Origin: Gluconobacter kanchanaburiensis NBRC 103587
GTDB taxonomy: Bacteria > Pseudomonadota > Alphaproteobacteria > Acetobacterales > Acetobacteraceae
Assembly (NCBI RefSeq): GCF_007988905.1
Contig: NZ_BJVA01000011.1
Location: forward strand, 1-64,000
Direction: 5' to 3'
DNA length: 64,000 nt
The translations under genes and the position numbers were made by a program. The notes beneath the pieces were generated by a model, which did no database searches, had not been told where the DNA came from, and worked only from the letters and a program-made list of their open reading frames with translations. Shown in pieces: positions 27,835-36,992 of the stretch (the stretch's first letter is position 1; every line of letters begins with the position of its first letter).

Positions 27835-30800
27835 ATGCCCCATCGCCCCTCCCTCAGAAGCTCCCTCCTGTCCTGCGCAGCCCTGATGGGGCTTGGCCTC
27901 GGTGTCGCGCAGGCCGAGCCGGGTTATCTGCGGGAACCTTCGATTTCCGGCCAGACGGTCCTGTTCAACGACGAACAGTCCGTCTGGAGTGTTCCCCTCG
28001 CGGGCGGGCAGGCCCAGCGCCTGACGACCGTGCCGCAGGGTGCGAACGCTATCGATCCATATCCCGTCATTTCCCCGGACGGCACCCAGGTCGCTTTCGC
28101 CGCCAATTTCGACGGCCCGACCGAAATCTATGTCATGCCCCGCAGCGGCGGCACGCCGCGCCGTCTGACGTTTGAGAACGTTGCGCGCCTGAAGATCATT
28201 GGCTGGGACGCGCATGCGGGCATTCTTTATGCAAGCCCGGCGGCAACCGGTCCCTATTACACCCAGACCGTCACCGCGATTGACCCCAAGACCGGCGCAC
28301 AGCACGTCTTCCCACTTTCTGGCGCGAATGATGCCGCGCTCAGCCCCGACGGACGCTGGCTTTATGCCGTCCGCTTCGGCCTCGCCACGACCGGCGATCA
28401 CATGCGCGCCTATCGTGGCGGTGCGCTGTCCCAGCTCTGGCGTTTCGATCTTCAGAACGGCAAGGAAGCCGAACGCATCGGCACGCATGATGCCAACCTG
28501 ATCCGCCCGATGCCCTGGCGCGACCGCCTGATCGTCATTTCCGACGAAAACGGCCGCTACAACCTCTGGAGCCTCGCCACCGACGGCACGGACGCGAAAC
28601 AACTTACCCATTTCACGGATTACAGCGTCCTCGAAGCCGCAATCTCCGGCGATCACATCGTCTTCCGCAAGGGCGCGGACCTGTTCGATTTCAATCTGGC
28701 GAGCGGTGAGACCGCGCCCATCAAGGTGGATCTGACCTCCGACAATCTTCCCCGCAGCCCATACTGGCTGGAAAAGCCGACCCGCTTCCTGACCTCCTCG
28801 ACGATTTCGCCCAAAGGAGAGACGGCGGCCTTCACAATGCGCGGCCATGTCGTGATCGCAGGCGCGTCCCCGCGTCGCGTCGTCGTGCTGGCAACTCCGG
28901 ACAATGTCCGTCTGCGTCTTGCCCAGATCACATCGGATGGCAAATCCGTCATTGCCTTCAGCGATGTGAAGGGCGATTCCGCCCTGTGGCGCTTTGCCGC
29001 CGACGGCAGTGGTCAGGGCGAGGCCATCACCCAACCCTCCCCCACCGAACCCGTCATCCTGTCTCTCTCGCCAGATGGAAAATATGCAGCCCATACGGAT
29101 CTGCTCGGTCGGCTGTGGCTGACGGACCTGTCCACGAAGGCCGACAAGCTCGTCGATAACGCAACGCTGGACGGGACCAACGTCTTCGACTCCCTGTCGT
29201 GGTCGGCGGACGGACATGTTCTGGCCTTCGTGCGCACACGCGGAACGAACCTGCGTCGTCAGATCGCGCTCTACGTTCCCGCGACCGGCCAGACGACATG
29301 GGCCACGGACGGGCGCTACGAATCCTATACGCCCAGCTTCTCCCCGGACGGCAAATGGCTGTGGTTCCTGTCGGACCGTACCTTCTCGCTCGCCAACGGC
29401 TCGCCCTGGGGAGACCGCAATATCGGACCGGCCTTCCCGAAACGGACCGGCATTTATGCCCTCGCCCTTCAGTCCGGCGAACGCTTCCCGTTCCTGCCCG
29501 CAACCGAACTGGACCCGACCGACAAGAAACCGGAGGCTGACAAGAAGAAGAGCGACGACAAGAAAAAATCTCTTCCCGCCATCGAATGGGCAGGCCTCGC
29601 AACGCGTCTCTATCAGGCTCCCGTTCCGGCTGGAGACTACGAAGGTCTCGGCGTTTCGGACGACTATCTCTTCACGATCGACAATTCCGGCTCAGGCGAC
29701 GGTCCGGGCGATCTGAAGTCGATCCATATCGACAATAACGAACACAAGATCGAAACCTACGCCGCCAAGATCTCGGGCTTCGACATCACTCCGGACGGCA
29801 AAACACTCCTGACGCTCAGCCGTCGCGGCAAAAACGCGCCGGAACTGCTTCTGACGCCGTCGGGTGAAAAACAGCCCAAGGAACTGGCCGGTAAGAAAAT
29901 CGAGCTTGATCGTCTGCGTCTGCGGATCGACCCCGGACAGGAATGGTCGGACGAATTCGTGGATGCCTGGCGCCTGCATCGCGATCATTATTATGACCGC
30001 GATCTGCATGGCGTGGACTGGAAAGCCGTACGTGCGCATTTCGCACCGTTCGTGGACCGTCTCGGCGACCGTGCGGATCTCGACGATCTGCTCGGCCAGA
30101 TGGTGGCGGAAATCGGCGCCATGCACTCGCAACTCCATGCCCCCATGACGTTCGATCAACCGGCCTCCAGCCTTATCGCCGGTCTGGGTGCACATCTGAC
30201 GCATGCGGATCGTGGCTTCCGCATCGATCATATCTATCAGGGCGACCGCGACCTTCCCGACCAGCAGTCTCCACTGGCCGCGCCGGGTGTGGATGCGCGT
30301 GACGGAGACCTTATTACAGCCGTCAACGGACAGCCCACAGCCGGACAGCCCGATCTGGGCGCGCTCCTTGCCGATCAGGCCGGGAAACAGGTTCTCCTGA
30401 CACTTTCCCGCGCCGGAAAGGAGCACAAAGTCATTGTGACGCCGGTCTCCTATATGAAGGAGCGTGAACTGCGGACACGCGACTGGGAGGTCAGCCGTGC
30501 TGATATTGTCGACCGGGCCAGCCATGGCCGCATCGGCTATCTGCACCTGCAATCCATGGTCGGCGACGACATGGAAGCGTTTGCCCGCGAGTTCTATGCC
30601 AATATCGACAAGGACGGTCTGATCGTGGACGTCCGCGGCAATACGGGTGGCAATATCGACAGCTGGGTTCTCACACAGCTCATGCGTCGCCCATGGATGT
30701 TCTGGGGCCGCTACGGCAACGCACCATCAGTGGACATGCAGCAGTCCTTCCAGGGTCGTCTGATCGTCCTGTCCGATGAGATGACCTATTCGGATGGCGA

Positions 30801-31143
30801 GACCTTCTCGCAGGGCATCAAGTCCCTGCACATCGCCCCGCTGCTGGGCGAGCGGACCGCAGGCGCGGGCGTCTGGCTCTCGGACGGAGACCGCCTGATC
30901 GACAACGGTAATGCCCGCACGGCCGAAAATCCCTATTTCGACCTGAACGGACAGTGGCTGGTCGAGAACAAGGGCGTCTCGCCGGACATCGAAGTCGAGA
31001 ACATGCCGGTCGCCACCTTCAACGGACAGGACCAGCAGCTCGACGCCGCCCTCACATGGCTGCGCAAGGATATGGCCGACCATCCGCGCCCGGTTCTCAA
31101 GCCCGAAGCCTTTCCAGCCCAGCAGCCCGCTGCGCCGAAATAA
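27835..31143 (+). CDS. Tricorn-like S41 family protease (exported)
   Basis: 1102 residues with a Sec signal (LLSCAALMGLGLGVAQA). The N-terminal 650 residues form WD40/TolB-type beta-propellers (repeated SPDGKWLWFLSDR-like and SPDGTQVAF motifs). A Lys-rich insert lies near residue 565-580. The C-terminal part has the tricorn C1 helix-rich domain, a PDZ domain (about 780-870) and the S41 core: His764 in GAMHSQL and Ser986 in EMTYSDGE match the Tricorn His and Ser. It probably degrades peptides in the periplasm. It ends at a strong bidirectional terminator. Confidence 0.92.
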   Translation: MPHRPSLRSSLLSCAALMGLGLGVAQAEPGYLREPSISGQTVLFNDEQSVWSVPLAGGQAQRLTTVPQGANAIDPYPVISPDGTQVAFAANFDGPTEIYVMPRSGGTPRRLTFENVARLKIIGWDAHAGILYASPAATGPYYTQTVTAIDPKTGAQHVFPLSGANDAALSPDGRWLYAVRFGLATTGDHMRAYRGGALSQLWRFDLQNGKEAERIGTHDANLIRPMPWRDRLIVISDENGRYNLWSLATDGTDAKQLTHFTDYSVLEAAISGDHIVFRKGADLFDFNLASGETAPIKVDLTSDNLPRSPYWLEKPTRFLTSSTISPKGETAAFTMRGHVVIAGASPRRVVVLATPDNVRLRLAQITSDGKSVIAFSDVKGDSALWRFAADGSGQGEAITQPSPTEPVILSLSPDGKYAAHTDLLGRLWLTDLSTKADKLVDNATLDGTNVFDSLSWSADGHVLAFVRTRGTNLRRQIALYVPATGQTTWATDGRYESYTPSFSPDGKWLWFLSDRTFSLANGSPWGDRNIGPAFPKRTGIYALALQSGERFPFLPATELDPTDKKPEADKKKSDDKKKSLPAIEWAGLATRLYQAPVPAGDYEGLGVSDDYLFTIDNSGSGDGPGDLKSIHIDNNEHKIETYAAKISGFDITPDGKTLLTLSRRGKNAPELLLTPSGEKQPKELAGKKIELDRLRLRIDPGQEWSDEFVDAWRLHRDHYYDRDLHGVDWKAVRAHFAPFVDRLGDRADLDDLLGQMVAEIGAMHSQLHAPMTFDQPASSLIAGLGAHLTHADRGFRIDHIYQGDRDLPDQQSPLAAPGVDARDGDLITAVNGQPTAGQPDLGALLADQAGKQVLLTLSRAGKEHKVIVTPVSYMKERELRTRDWEVSRADIVDRASHGRIGYLHLQSMVGDDMEAFAREFYANIDKDGLIVDVRGNTGGNIDSWVLTQLMRRPWMFWGRYGNAPSVDMQQSFQGRLIVLSDEMTYSDGETFSQGIKSLHIAPLLGERTAGAGVWLSDGDRLIDNGNARTAENPYFDLNGQWLVENKGVSPDIEVENMPVATFNGQDQQLDAALTWLRKDMADHPRPVLKPEAFPAQQPAAPK

Positions 31144-31161
31144 ACCGGAGCATCTCTCCAC

Positions 31162-31205
31162 AAAAAAAGGCCCCTGCCCGATCACCCGGGCAGGGGCCTT
31201 TTTCA
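31162..31205. terminator. Bidirectional rho-independent terminator
   Basis: AAAAAAAGGCCCCTGCCC and GGGCAGGGGCCTTTTT form a stem of at least 11 GC-rich pairs with A and T runs on either side. It ends the tricorn-like gene (+) and the cytochrome b561 gene (-), which converge here. Confidence 0.93.
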
Positions 31206-31218
31206 TGACATGCGGTTT

Positions 31219-31767
31219 TCAGAGCATCCGGTTCATAACCGTATCCCTGCGACCATAGCGATGCAGCAGCGCCGCAATGCCATGTCCGGCAATCAACACC
31301 CCCAAAATCCATGATGAAAACTGGTGCAACACATTTACCAGCGGCACGAACACAGGCGCCTTGTGGGCCAATGGCGGCAAATCGACGACCCACATCATCG
31401 GGATCGGCAGCCCATGGACCGAACTGCGCACCCACCCCGTCAGCGGGACGACCAGCATCATCGCATAAAGCGCAAAATGCCCGACCTGCACCGCCAGGCG
31501 CTCCTCTTCAGGAATATCCGAGAACATCGCGGGCGAACGATGAGTCGCCCGCCAGACAAGCCGCAGGACCGTGAGGACGATGATGAACGGTCCGATTTCC
31601 TTGTGAATCAGCAGCAGGAGCGTCTTCTGGGGCGTTGCCGCATGCGGCATGATCCGGCCCACATAAAAACCGAGCAGCCATAGCGGCACGATGATGGCCG
31701 CCATTCCCCAGTGAAATATCCTTGCGCCGAGGGAATAGCGTTCGAAAAGTGAAAGGCTCTTGTCCAT
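31219..31767 (-). CDS. cybB: Cytochrome b561-family protein
   Basis: 182 residues from ATG 31767 (MDKSLSLFERYS); the frame is open to 31914 but that part overlaps the start of the opposite gene. Four membrane helices carry the family His pattern: ARIFHWGMA (first helix), LIHKEIGPF (second), VGHFALYAMM (third) and VLHQFSSWILGVLIAGHG (fourth). These bind two b hemes. It would pass electrons between quinol and another carrier in the inner membrane. It shares a 145-bp divergent promoter region with the VTT-domain gene. Confidence 0.9.
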   Translation of the reverse strand: MDKSLSLFERYSLGARIFHWGMAAIIVPLWLLGFYVGRIMPHAATPQKTLLLLIHKEIGPFIIVLTVLRLVWRATHRSPAMFSDIPEEERLAVQVGHFALYAMMLVVPLTGWVRSSVHGLPIPMMWVVDLPPLAHKAPVFVPLVNVLHQFSSWILGVLIAGHGIAALLHRYGRRDTVMNRML

Positions 31768-31912
31768 ACGGCGGCGGCACTCCGGAAAAACGGTTTCGCT
31801 TCCTATAACCCGTTCCCCGACCGAAACACATCTTCCCTGGGCATATGGATTTTCAAGAGGGGACAGGACGGGTAGGACATCGAGCACGCTTTTACAGGGA
31901 TGTCCGATCGCC

Positions 31913-32491
31913 ATGCTGACACTGCTTTACAACCGCGTCACCGAACTGGCCGCTTCACCTCGGGCCATCTGGTGGCTGATTGTCGTTGCCATGGCAGAAG
32001 CCTCCGTTTTCCCACTTCCTGTCGATCTGATGCTTGTTCCCATGTTGCTCGCCAATCGCGAGCGTGCATGGCTCCTCGCCACCGTCTGTACGGCTGCCAG
32101 CGTCACAGGCGGACTGATCGGCTGGGTTCTGGGGGCTTTTCTGATGAAACATGTCGGGATGCCCATCGCCCATTTTTACCATGCGGACCAACGTATCCTG
32201 AATCTTGAAAGCATGTTCCGCCATTACGGCGTCTGGATCATTCTTGCCAAAGGTCTAACGCCACTTCCCTATAAGTTCGTGACGCTCGCTGCAGGCGCTG
32301 CCCATTTTTCCCTGCTGCCGTTCATTGGCGCCAGTATCGTGACCCGCGGCGCCCGCTTCTTTCTCGAAGCCGCGCTGCTGCGCACGTTTGGCGAACCCAT
32401 CCGCAACTTCATAGAAAAGCGTCTGGCGATTGTCCTGATGGCTGCCCTGCTTCTGATTGGCGCGGGAATCGCCTTGGTCGAGCTTATATAA
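31913..32491 (+). CDS. VTT-domain (DedA/YqaA-like) membrane protein
   Basis: 192 residues from ATG 31913 (MLTLLYNRVTELAASP); the longer upstream frame is antisense to cytochrome b561. Conserved features are AEASVFPLPVDLMLVPMLLANR, GGLIGWVLGAFL, ILAKGLTPLPYKFVTLAAGAA and a C-terminal helix. This is the YqaA/SNARE-associated (VTT) family. DedA-type members move lipid carriers or maintain membrane balance; the exact role here is not known. Downstream is an AT-rich gap. Confidence 0.85.
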   Translation: MLTLLYNRVTELAASPRAIWWLIVVAMAEASVFPLPVDLMLVPMLLANRERAWLLATVCTAASVTGGLIGWVLGAFLMKHVGMPIAHFYHADQRILNLESMFRHYGVWIILAKGLTPLPYKFVTLAAGAAHFSLLPFIGASIVTRGARFFLEAALLRTFGEPIRNFIEKRLAIVLMAALLLIGAGIALVELI

Positions 32492-32935
32492 AAATAATTT
32501 TATAAAACCCATCTGACCCATTTTTCAGGGCTTTTCCGGAAGGATTTCGAGTGCTGTTCAGCGATGCTCGTTATTCCGCGGATAAACATCGTTATCGCAA
32601 TCACAAAATTAGTTAATTTTTCGACAATTAGAATATGCCAGAAAAATTCTAAAAATCAGGCTTTTAGATGGCAGAAAAAAAACACAATAACCCCAAAAAT
32701 TTTCTCGTAGCATCCAAAAATTAATTAACAATATATCTGGAAATATTCTGTTTGTAGAAAACAATCGAAATTTTTCCGAAGCAAAAAAACATAAGCTCAC
32801 TTATATTTGAGTTAATTTTTTATTGATTAAAATCCCTGGCAAGCATGAAGTAACGACATCCCGCTTCAGAATGTCGAATGTAAGATCACTGGCCTGGGAT
32901 ATTGCATTAGATTAATCCTAACAAAAGGAACTGCC
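32492..32935. other. AT-rich intergenic region upstream of the Hint-domain gene
   Basis: These 444 bp are far richer in A and T than the surrounding genes, mostly from 32600 to 32830, with repeated A and T runs. An 8-nt SD region (AAAAGGAA) precedes ATG 32936. A 6-bp dyad (CGACAT/ATGTCG, 32854-32876) lies 60 bp before the start. Just after the VTT stop, TATAAAA and TTTTATA form a small dyad. I see no gene: the 63-codon reverse frame at 32609-32800 has no family character. The composition suggests curved DNA, a silenced promoter or transferred sequence. Confidence 0.7.
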
Positions 32936-34774
32936 ATGACTTCGTATAGCGATGCTAATGCTAATTATACCGTCACGCGGACTGGACTCCTTACAAGCAC
33001 TGTAGTCATTCAGGACAGTTCAGGCAGCACCCTTCAAACTCTTTCTGGTGTTTTCACTGGAAACATCATTACTGGATCCGATTCAGTAGATGTTCTCGCG
33101 AGCGTGCTTTATTCAACGTATGTCAGCGTTCCGGGATCAACAGGTGACTTCAATATTGGTATAAATGCCCTCAGCGCCCTTAATTTCTATATCGGAGGCG
33201 ACACGGCTGTCAGTATTGGGGTGAGTGCCCTCTCCGGGCTGACGTTGAATGTCATCGGCGGCCAACTGACCTTTTCCAGTGGAGTTCTTGCCAGTGCATT
33301 GCAGGGCTCAACCATCAATATCAGCGAGGGCGGCACCTATGTTTCCGGCTCCAACCTTGCCAGCATCCTGACAGGATCAACCATCAACTTCGGCGCCGGT
33401 GGCGGAACGCTGATCCTCAATGGCGGCGGAACGCTGATCAATCTGAGCGGGACAAGTATTACCAACTACAATCCCAATAGAGACACGATCGAGCTTCAGG
33501 ATACGGTCACCGCCATCAGCGGGTATACAATCTCCGGCACAGGATCATCACGTACCATCACCCTCTTTGGCGGCAATAACAATACAGAGATCGCAACCTA
33601 CACCGTGACGCTTTCCAGCGACGCGACACTCAATACCGGAACTTATAATGCCCTGAGTTCCAGCAATAACCCACTCCAGATTACCTATTCCAAAGGCAAT
33701 ACCTATATCGGGGTCTGCTTCCTTGCTGACTCCATGATCCGCACCCCCTCAGGCGAAACACCGATCCAGGATCTTCGTGCAGGTGACGAAATTCTGGCGT
33801 GGCACGAAGGCAAACCCGCCGTCCGCAAGGTGGTCTGGACAGGCAGGCGCCAGGCTACCACCGCCCCCTCCCTTCCGGACGATCAGGCCGGCTATCCCGT
33901 CCGCATTCTGGCCAATGCCATCTCGGACAACGTTCCTTACAAGGACATGCTGATTACGGCGGAACACTGCCTTTTCATGGATGGACGCTTCATCCCCGTG
34001 AGGATGCTCGTCAACGGCAGATCGATCTTCTATGACCGCTCCCTTACGTCCTATGAATACTTTCACGTCGAAACCAGGGATCATTCAGTCATCATGTCCG
34101 ACGGCATGCTAACTGAAAGCTATCTCGATACCGGCAACCGACACACCTTCCGGCAGGATGGAAAAATCCTTGCCATAGGCGGCCAGCACAAGAGCTGGGC
34201 AGATGCAGCAGCCCCTCTGGACGTCAGCCGGGCTTTTGTCGAGCCTCTCTATCGACAGATCGAAGCCCGCGCCCATACGCATACGGCCTGCCAGCAGCCT
34301 GCCGCAAAAACCGGTAACACCGTGATACCGCAGACAACGGATGACCCGGAACTGCATCTTGTCGCTTCGGACGGTCAGGTCATCTACCCGATGCGACAGA
34401 CGAAAGACCGGACGCTGTTCATGATTCCGCCAGGTATCGGTTCGGTAAGACTTGCCTCCCGGGCGTCACGTCCATGCGACACGATTGGACCGTTTGTCGA
34501 CGACCGCCGGACCCTTGGCGTGCTGGTTGGAGAAATCATTTTCTTTGATTCCGGCACGACCACCGACCTTGAAGCCCATCTGGAGCATCAGCCTCTGGAC
34601 GGATGGTCCACCCCTGAAAACTCGCTCTGCCGCTGGACAACGGGCAACGCCCTCATTCCACTCGGCGAGCGGGCGCCACTCCATTTCGGTGTGCTGTCCA
34701 TCACCATTCTGGCAACCGGCACCTATTCCACTGAGCCACTCAGACTCCAGGATCAGACGGCCCTGAGAGCCTGA
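32936..34774 (+). CDS. Hint_2-domain protein with N-terminal beta-repeat region
   Basis: 612 residues. Residues 1-250 are Ser/Thr/Gly-rich and made of loose beta-type repeats (LASALQGSTINISEGGTYVS; LASILTGSTINFGAGGGTL). There is no classical signal peptide. The Hint_2 domain starts at Cys261 (CFLADSMIRTPSGETPIQDL) and has RAGDEILAW and the B-block His344 (ITAEHCLF). HSVIMSDGMLTESYLDTGNR then follows. About 190 residues of unknown fold end the protein. Such Hint proteins may cleave themselves at the Cys, and many look exported without a Sec signal. Codon and base use in the first third is more AT-rich than neighbours. Confidence 0.85.
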   Translation: MTSYSDANANYTVTRTGLLTSTVVIQDSSGSTLQTLSGVFTGNIITGSDSVDVLASVLYSTYVSVPGSTGDFNIGINALSALNFYIGGDTAVSIGVSALSGLTLNVIGGQLTFSSGVLASALQGSTINISEGGTYVSGSNLASILTGSTINFGAGGGTLILNGGGTLINLSGTSITNYNPNRDTIELQDTVTAISGYTISGTGSSRTITLFGGNNNTEIATYTVTLSSDATLNTGTYNALSSSNNPLQITYSKGNTYIGVCFLADSMIRTPSGETPIQDLRAGDEILAWHEGKPAVRKVVWTGRRQATTAPSLPDDQAGYPVRILANAISDNVPYKDMLITAEHCLFMDGRFIPVRMLVNGRSIFYDRSLTSYEYFHVETRDHSVIMSDGMLTESYLDTGNRHTFRQDGKILAIGGQHKSWADAAAPLDVSRAFVEPLYRQIEARAHTHTACQQPAAKTGNTVIPQTTDDPELHLVASDGQVIYPMRQTKDRTLFMIPPGIGSVRLASRASRPCDTIGPFVDDRRTLGVLVGEIIFFDSGTTTDLEAHLEHQPLDGWSTPENSLCRWTTGNALIPLGERAPLHFGVLSITILATGTYSTEPLRLQDQTALRA

Positions 34775-34802
34775 AGTACTCCAGACCCTGCCGAACAAAA
34801 AA

Positions 34803-34834
34803 CAGCCCCGATTTGAACCGGGGCTGTTTTTTTT
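34803..34834. terminator. Bidirectional rho-independent terminator
   Basis: CAGCCCCG/CGGGGCTG (34803-34810 and 34819-34826) with an 8-nt loop is followed by eight T; on the other strand an A-run (34796-34802) gives the T-tract for the lytic transglycosylase gene that ends at 34846. Confidence 0.93.
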
Positions 34835-34845
34835 ATTCGGGACTT

Positions 34846-36810
34846 TCAGTTCAGAGCCATTCGTTCATGCGCCATGGCCTGCTCGGCGCCAAAGGACGGC
34901 CATTCCGAGCGGGTGAGCGCTTTCAGGGAGGGCGAGGACAGGCCCATCCGCTGTGCATAAAGCCATGTATAAGTCAGAGCCCGATGAACATAATCCCGCG
35001 TCTCGCCGTTGGGGAGGGTTTCCATAAAGAACAACGGATCACGCATTTCAGCCTTCTGGGCCCCCTCCCAGCGCGCGATGGCTCCGGGACCCGCATTATA
35101 AGAAGCCAGAACCCGAACCAGATCTCCGCCTTCAGGGACCCGAACCGTGGCGACCCGGCTCGACTGACCGGCAAGGTACAGCACATAAAGCTGACCGATT
35201 TCGAGATTGGACGACGGATTGCGCAGACGGTTGATCATGTCCGGAGTCACCGGGATCACGGCAACGCCATGTGAATTGTAGGTAATGCGGGATGTCGTAA
35301 CAAAGCTCGCAGTGACAGGACGGATCTGCATCAGGCCTTGCGCCCCGGCACCAGACCGCGCAGCAGGATCGAAGTTGGATTCAACGCGCGTCAGAGCATA
35401 AACCAGCGCGGGATTCATCCGGAAACCGTGACTGGGCCTCAGTACCGGCAAAGGCAGCGGCGTCGGTTTCACCGTCTGCGATTCCTGATGCATGATCAGC
35501 GATGCAAGCTGTTCGGACAGATCCTCGTAACCTGCGGCCTGAGCGACAAGCTGAAGCGAACGAGAACAGGCGCTATCCGCCGCCACATCCATCCACATAC
35601 GACGGATCAGGGCCTCAGCCCTTGCCCTTTCACCAACCTGCAACAGCGCATAAAGCTGACGCCCCTGCGGCATCGCACCAACCGCTTCGACATCGATTTC
35701 GGCGAGAACGGGAACGGGATCATGCAACGTGACATCCGCATCACCGTCCGGCAGGCGCGCATGACCGTGTCGCCCAAGCTCGAGGGTCTGGGAGGCGAGA
35801 ATGCCATAGAATGTCTCGTGATGGATGGCGGCGCGATGCAGCCACTTCACATATCCCACCACATCATGACGCCGCCCTTCCGCACGCGCTGCCCAGAATG
35901 CCGCGGCAGCGCGAAGTTCGACAGCGGTTACAGGTGCGTTTGCGGCTGACTGGAAGAGATCATAAGCGGCCTCGATATGGCCTTCCCTCCAGGCGGCAAG
36001 GCCAGCCACGTAGGCAGGCAGACCTACCTGACTGTTACCGCGGCCAAAACCCGCACTGCCATGCCGCAGGGCTGGAAGGGTCTCCCCCTGCGACAGAAGT
36101 GCTAACGCCACCTCACCATAGAGTTGGGCTGCATAGGGAGGCGTCATCCCAGGGGTGATATCCACGAGGTGCAGCGCACTTTCCGCACCACGCAGGCCCG
36201 TCATGGCCCGCTCCTGAACCGTCCGGTCCAGTAGTGGATTGCGCACGAATGCATGCATCAGTGGATCGCCCGGAGCAGACGCTCCCTGAAGGCTGTCAGC
36301 CCGCACATCAGAGGGAAGAGGACGAACGTAGGGCTGAAGCTGCACCGTACCAGGAAGGGCAATCTTCAGGAGAAGTGCCTGTATTTTCTCGGCGTCGGGT
36401 TGCGTTGCATACTCATGCAGCCAGCTACGTAGTTGTTCGACCGAAGGATGCGCTCCAGAGGCCAGGTAACGTTCTGCCAGCACATCCGCCAGCAGGACAT
36501 GATCCGTCAAAAGACGCATCTGTTCCTGAAAAACAGGGCCATTTCCGTTTCGCTGGGCCTGAAAAATCTGCCGGTAGCGATTGGCCACGGCGGCCGTCAG
36601 AGGATGGGGAAGGGAGACAGCGCCGTCTCCCCCAAGGGATGGGCGCACCTCCGCAAATGCGGTCTCGTCCCCTGCCGGCTCGGGCTGGGGAGGAAGATTC
36701 CTGGTGCTCTCCGCACGCGCCGGTGACAGTGAACCACCGGCCAGAATCAGCACGCTGACGAGCATGGCCCGAGCGGTACTGCCTGAAATGAAAGGGGGTA
36801 TCCTTCGCAT
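34846..36810 (-). CDS. slt: Soluble lytic murein transglycosylase
   Basis: 654 residues with a signal peptide (MLVSVLILAGGSLSPARA). The middle 400 residues are helical repeats like the Slt70 U- and L-domains (AAYDLFQSAA, AAAAFWAARA and ETFYGILASQ). The catalytic domain has Glu477 in ALTRVESNFDPAARSGAGA, then GLMQIRPVTASFV, RNPSSNLEIGQLYVLYL, VLASYNAGPGAI and ETRDYVHRALTYTWLYA. It cleaves peptidoglycan glycan strands in the periplasm to give 1,6-anhydro ends. It follows the UDG-like gene on the same strand after 182 bp with no clear terminator. Confidence 0.95.
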   Translation of the reverse strand: MRRIPPFISGSTARAMLVSVLILAGGSLSPARAESTRNLPPQPEPAGDETAFAEVRPSLGGDGAVSLPHPLTAAVANRYRQIFQAQRNGNGPVFQEQMRLLTDHVLLADVLAERYLASGAHPSVEQLRSWLHEYATQPDAEKIQALLLKIALPGTVQLQPYVRPLPSDVRADSLQGASAPGDPLMHAFVRNPLLDRTVQERAMTGLRGAESALHLVDITPGMTPPYAAQLYGEVALALLSQGETLPALRHGSAGFGRGNSQVGLPAYVAGLAAWREGHIEAAYDLFQSAANAPVTAVELRAAAAFWAARAEGRRHDVVGYVKWLHRAAIHHETFYGILASQTLELGRHGHARLPDGDADVTLHDPVPVLAEIDVEAVGAMPQGRQLYALLQVGERARAEALIRRMWMDVAADSACSRSLQLVAQAAGYEDLSEQLASLIMHQESQTVKPTPLPLPVLRPSHGFRMNPALVYALTRVESNFDPAARSGAGAQGLMQIRPVTASFVTTSRITYNSHGVAVIPVTPDMINRLRNPSSNLEIGQLYVLYLAGQSSRVATVRVPEGGDLVRVLASYNAGPGAIARWEGAQKAEMRDPLFFMETLPNGETRDYVHRALTYTWLYAQRMGLSSPSLKALTRSEWPSFGAEQAMAHERMALN

Positions 36811-36992
36811 AGCAGCGGGTTGCTACCCGCTTTGCCTGCGCCTGGCAAGAAAATGTTAATCTTCCTACAGCCTTGGACTGGGCAATGATATAACCCAACC
36901 CCAAAACAATCCAGTGGCAAACACCTGTTCCAGCGCGTTTTTTTACGTTTTCCCAAAGTTTTTTGATAACAGAATCAGTATTCTTTTGGTCC

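Noticed and set aside
32609-32800. 63-codon reverse frame in the AT-rich gap
   Set aside because: Phe/Leu-rich product of low complexity, no convincing SD, no family character.
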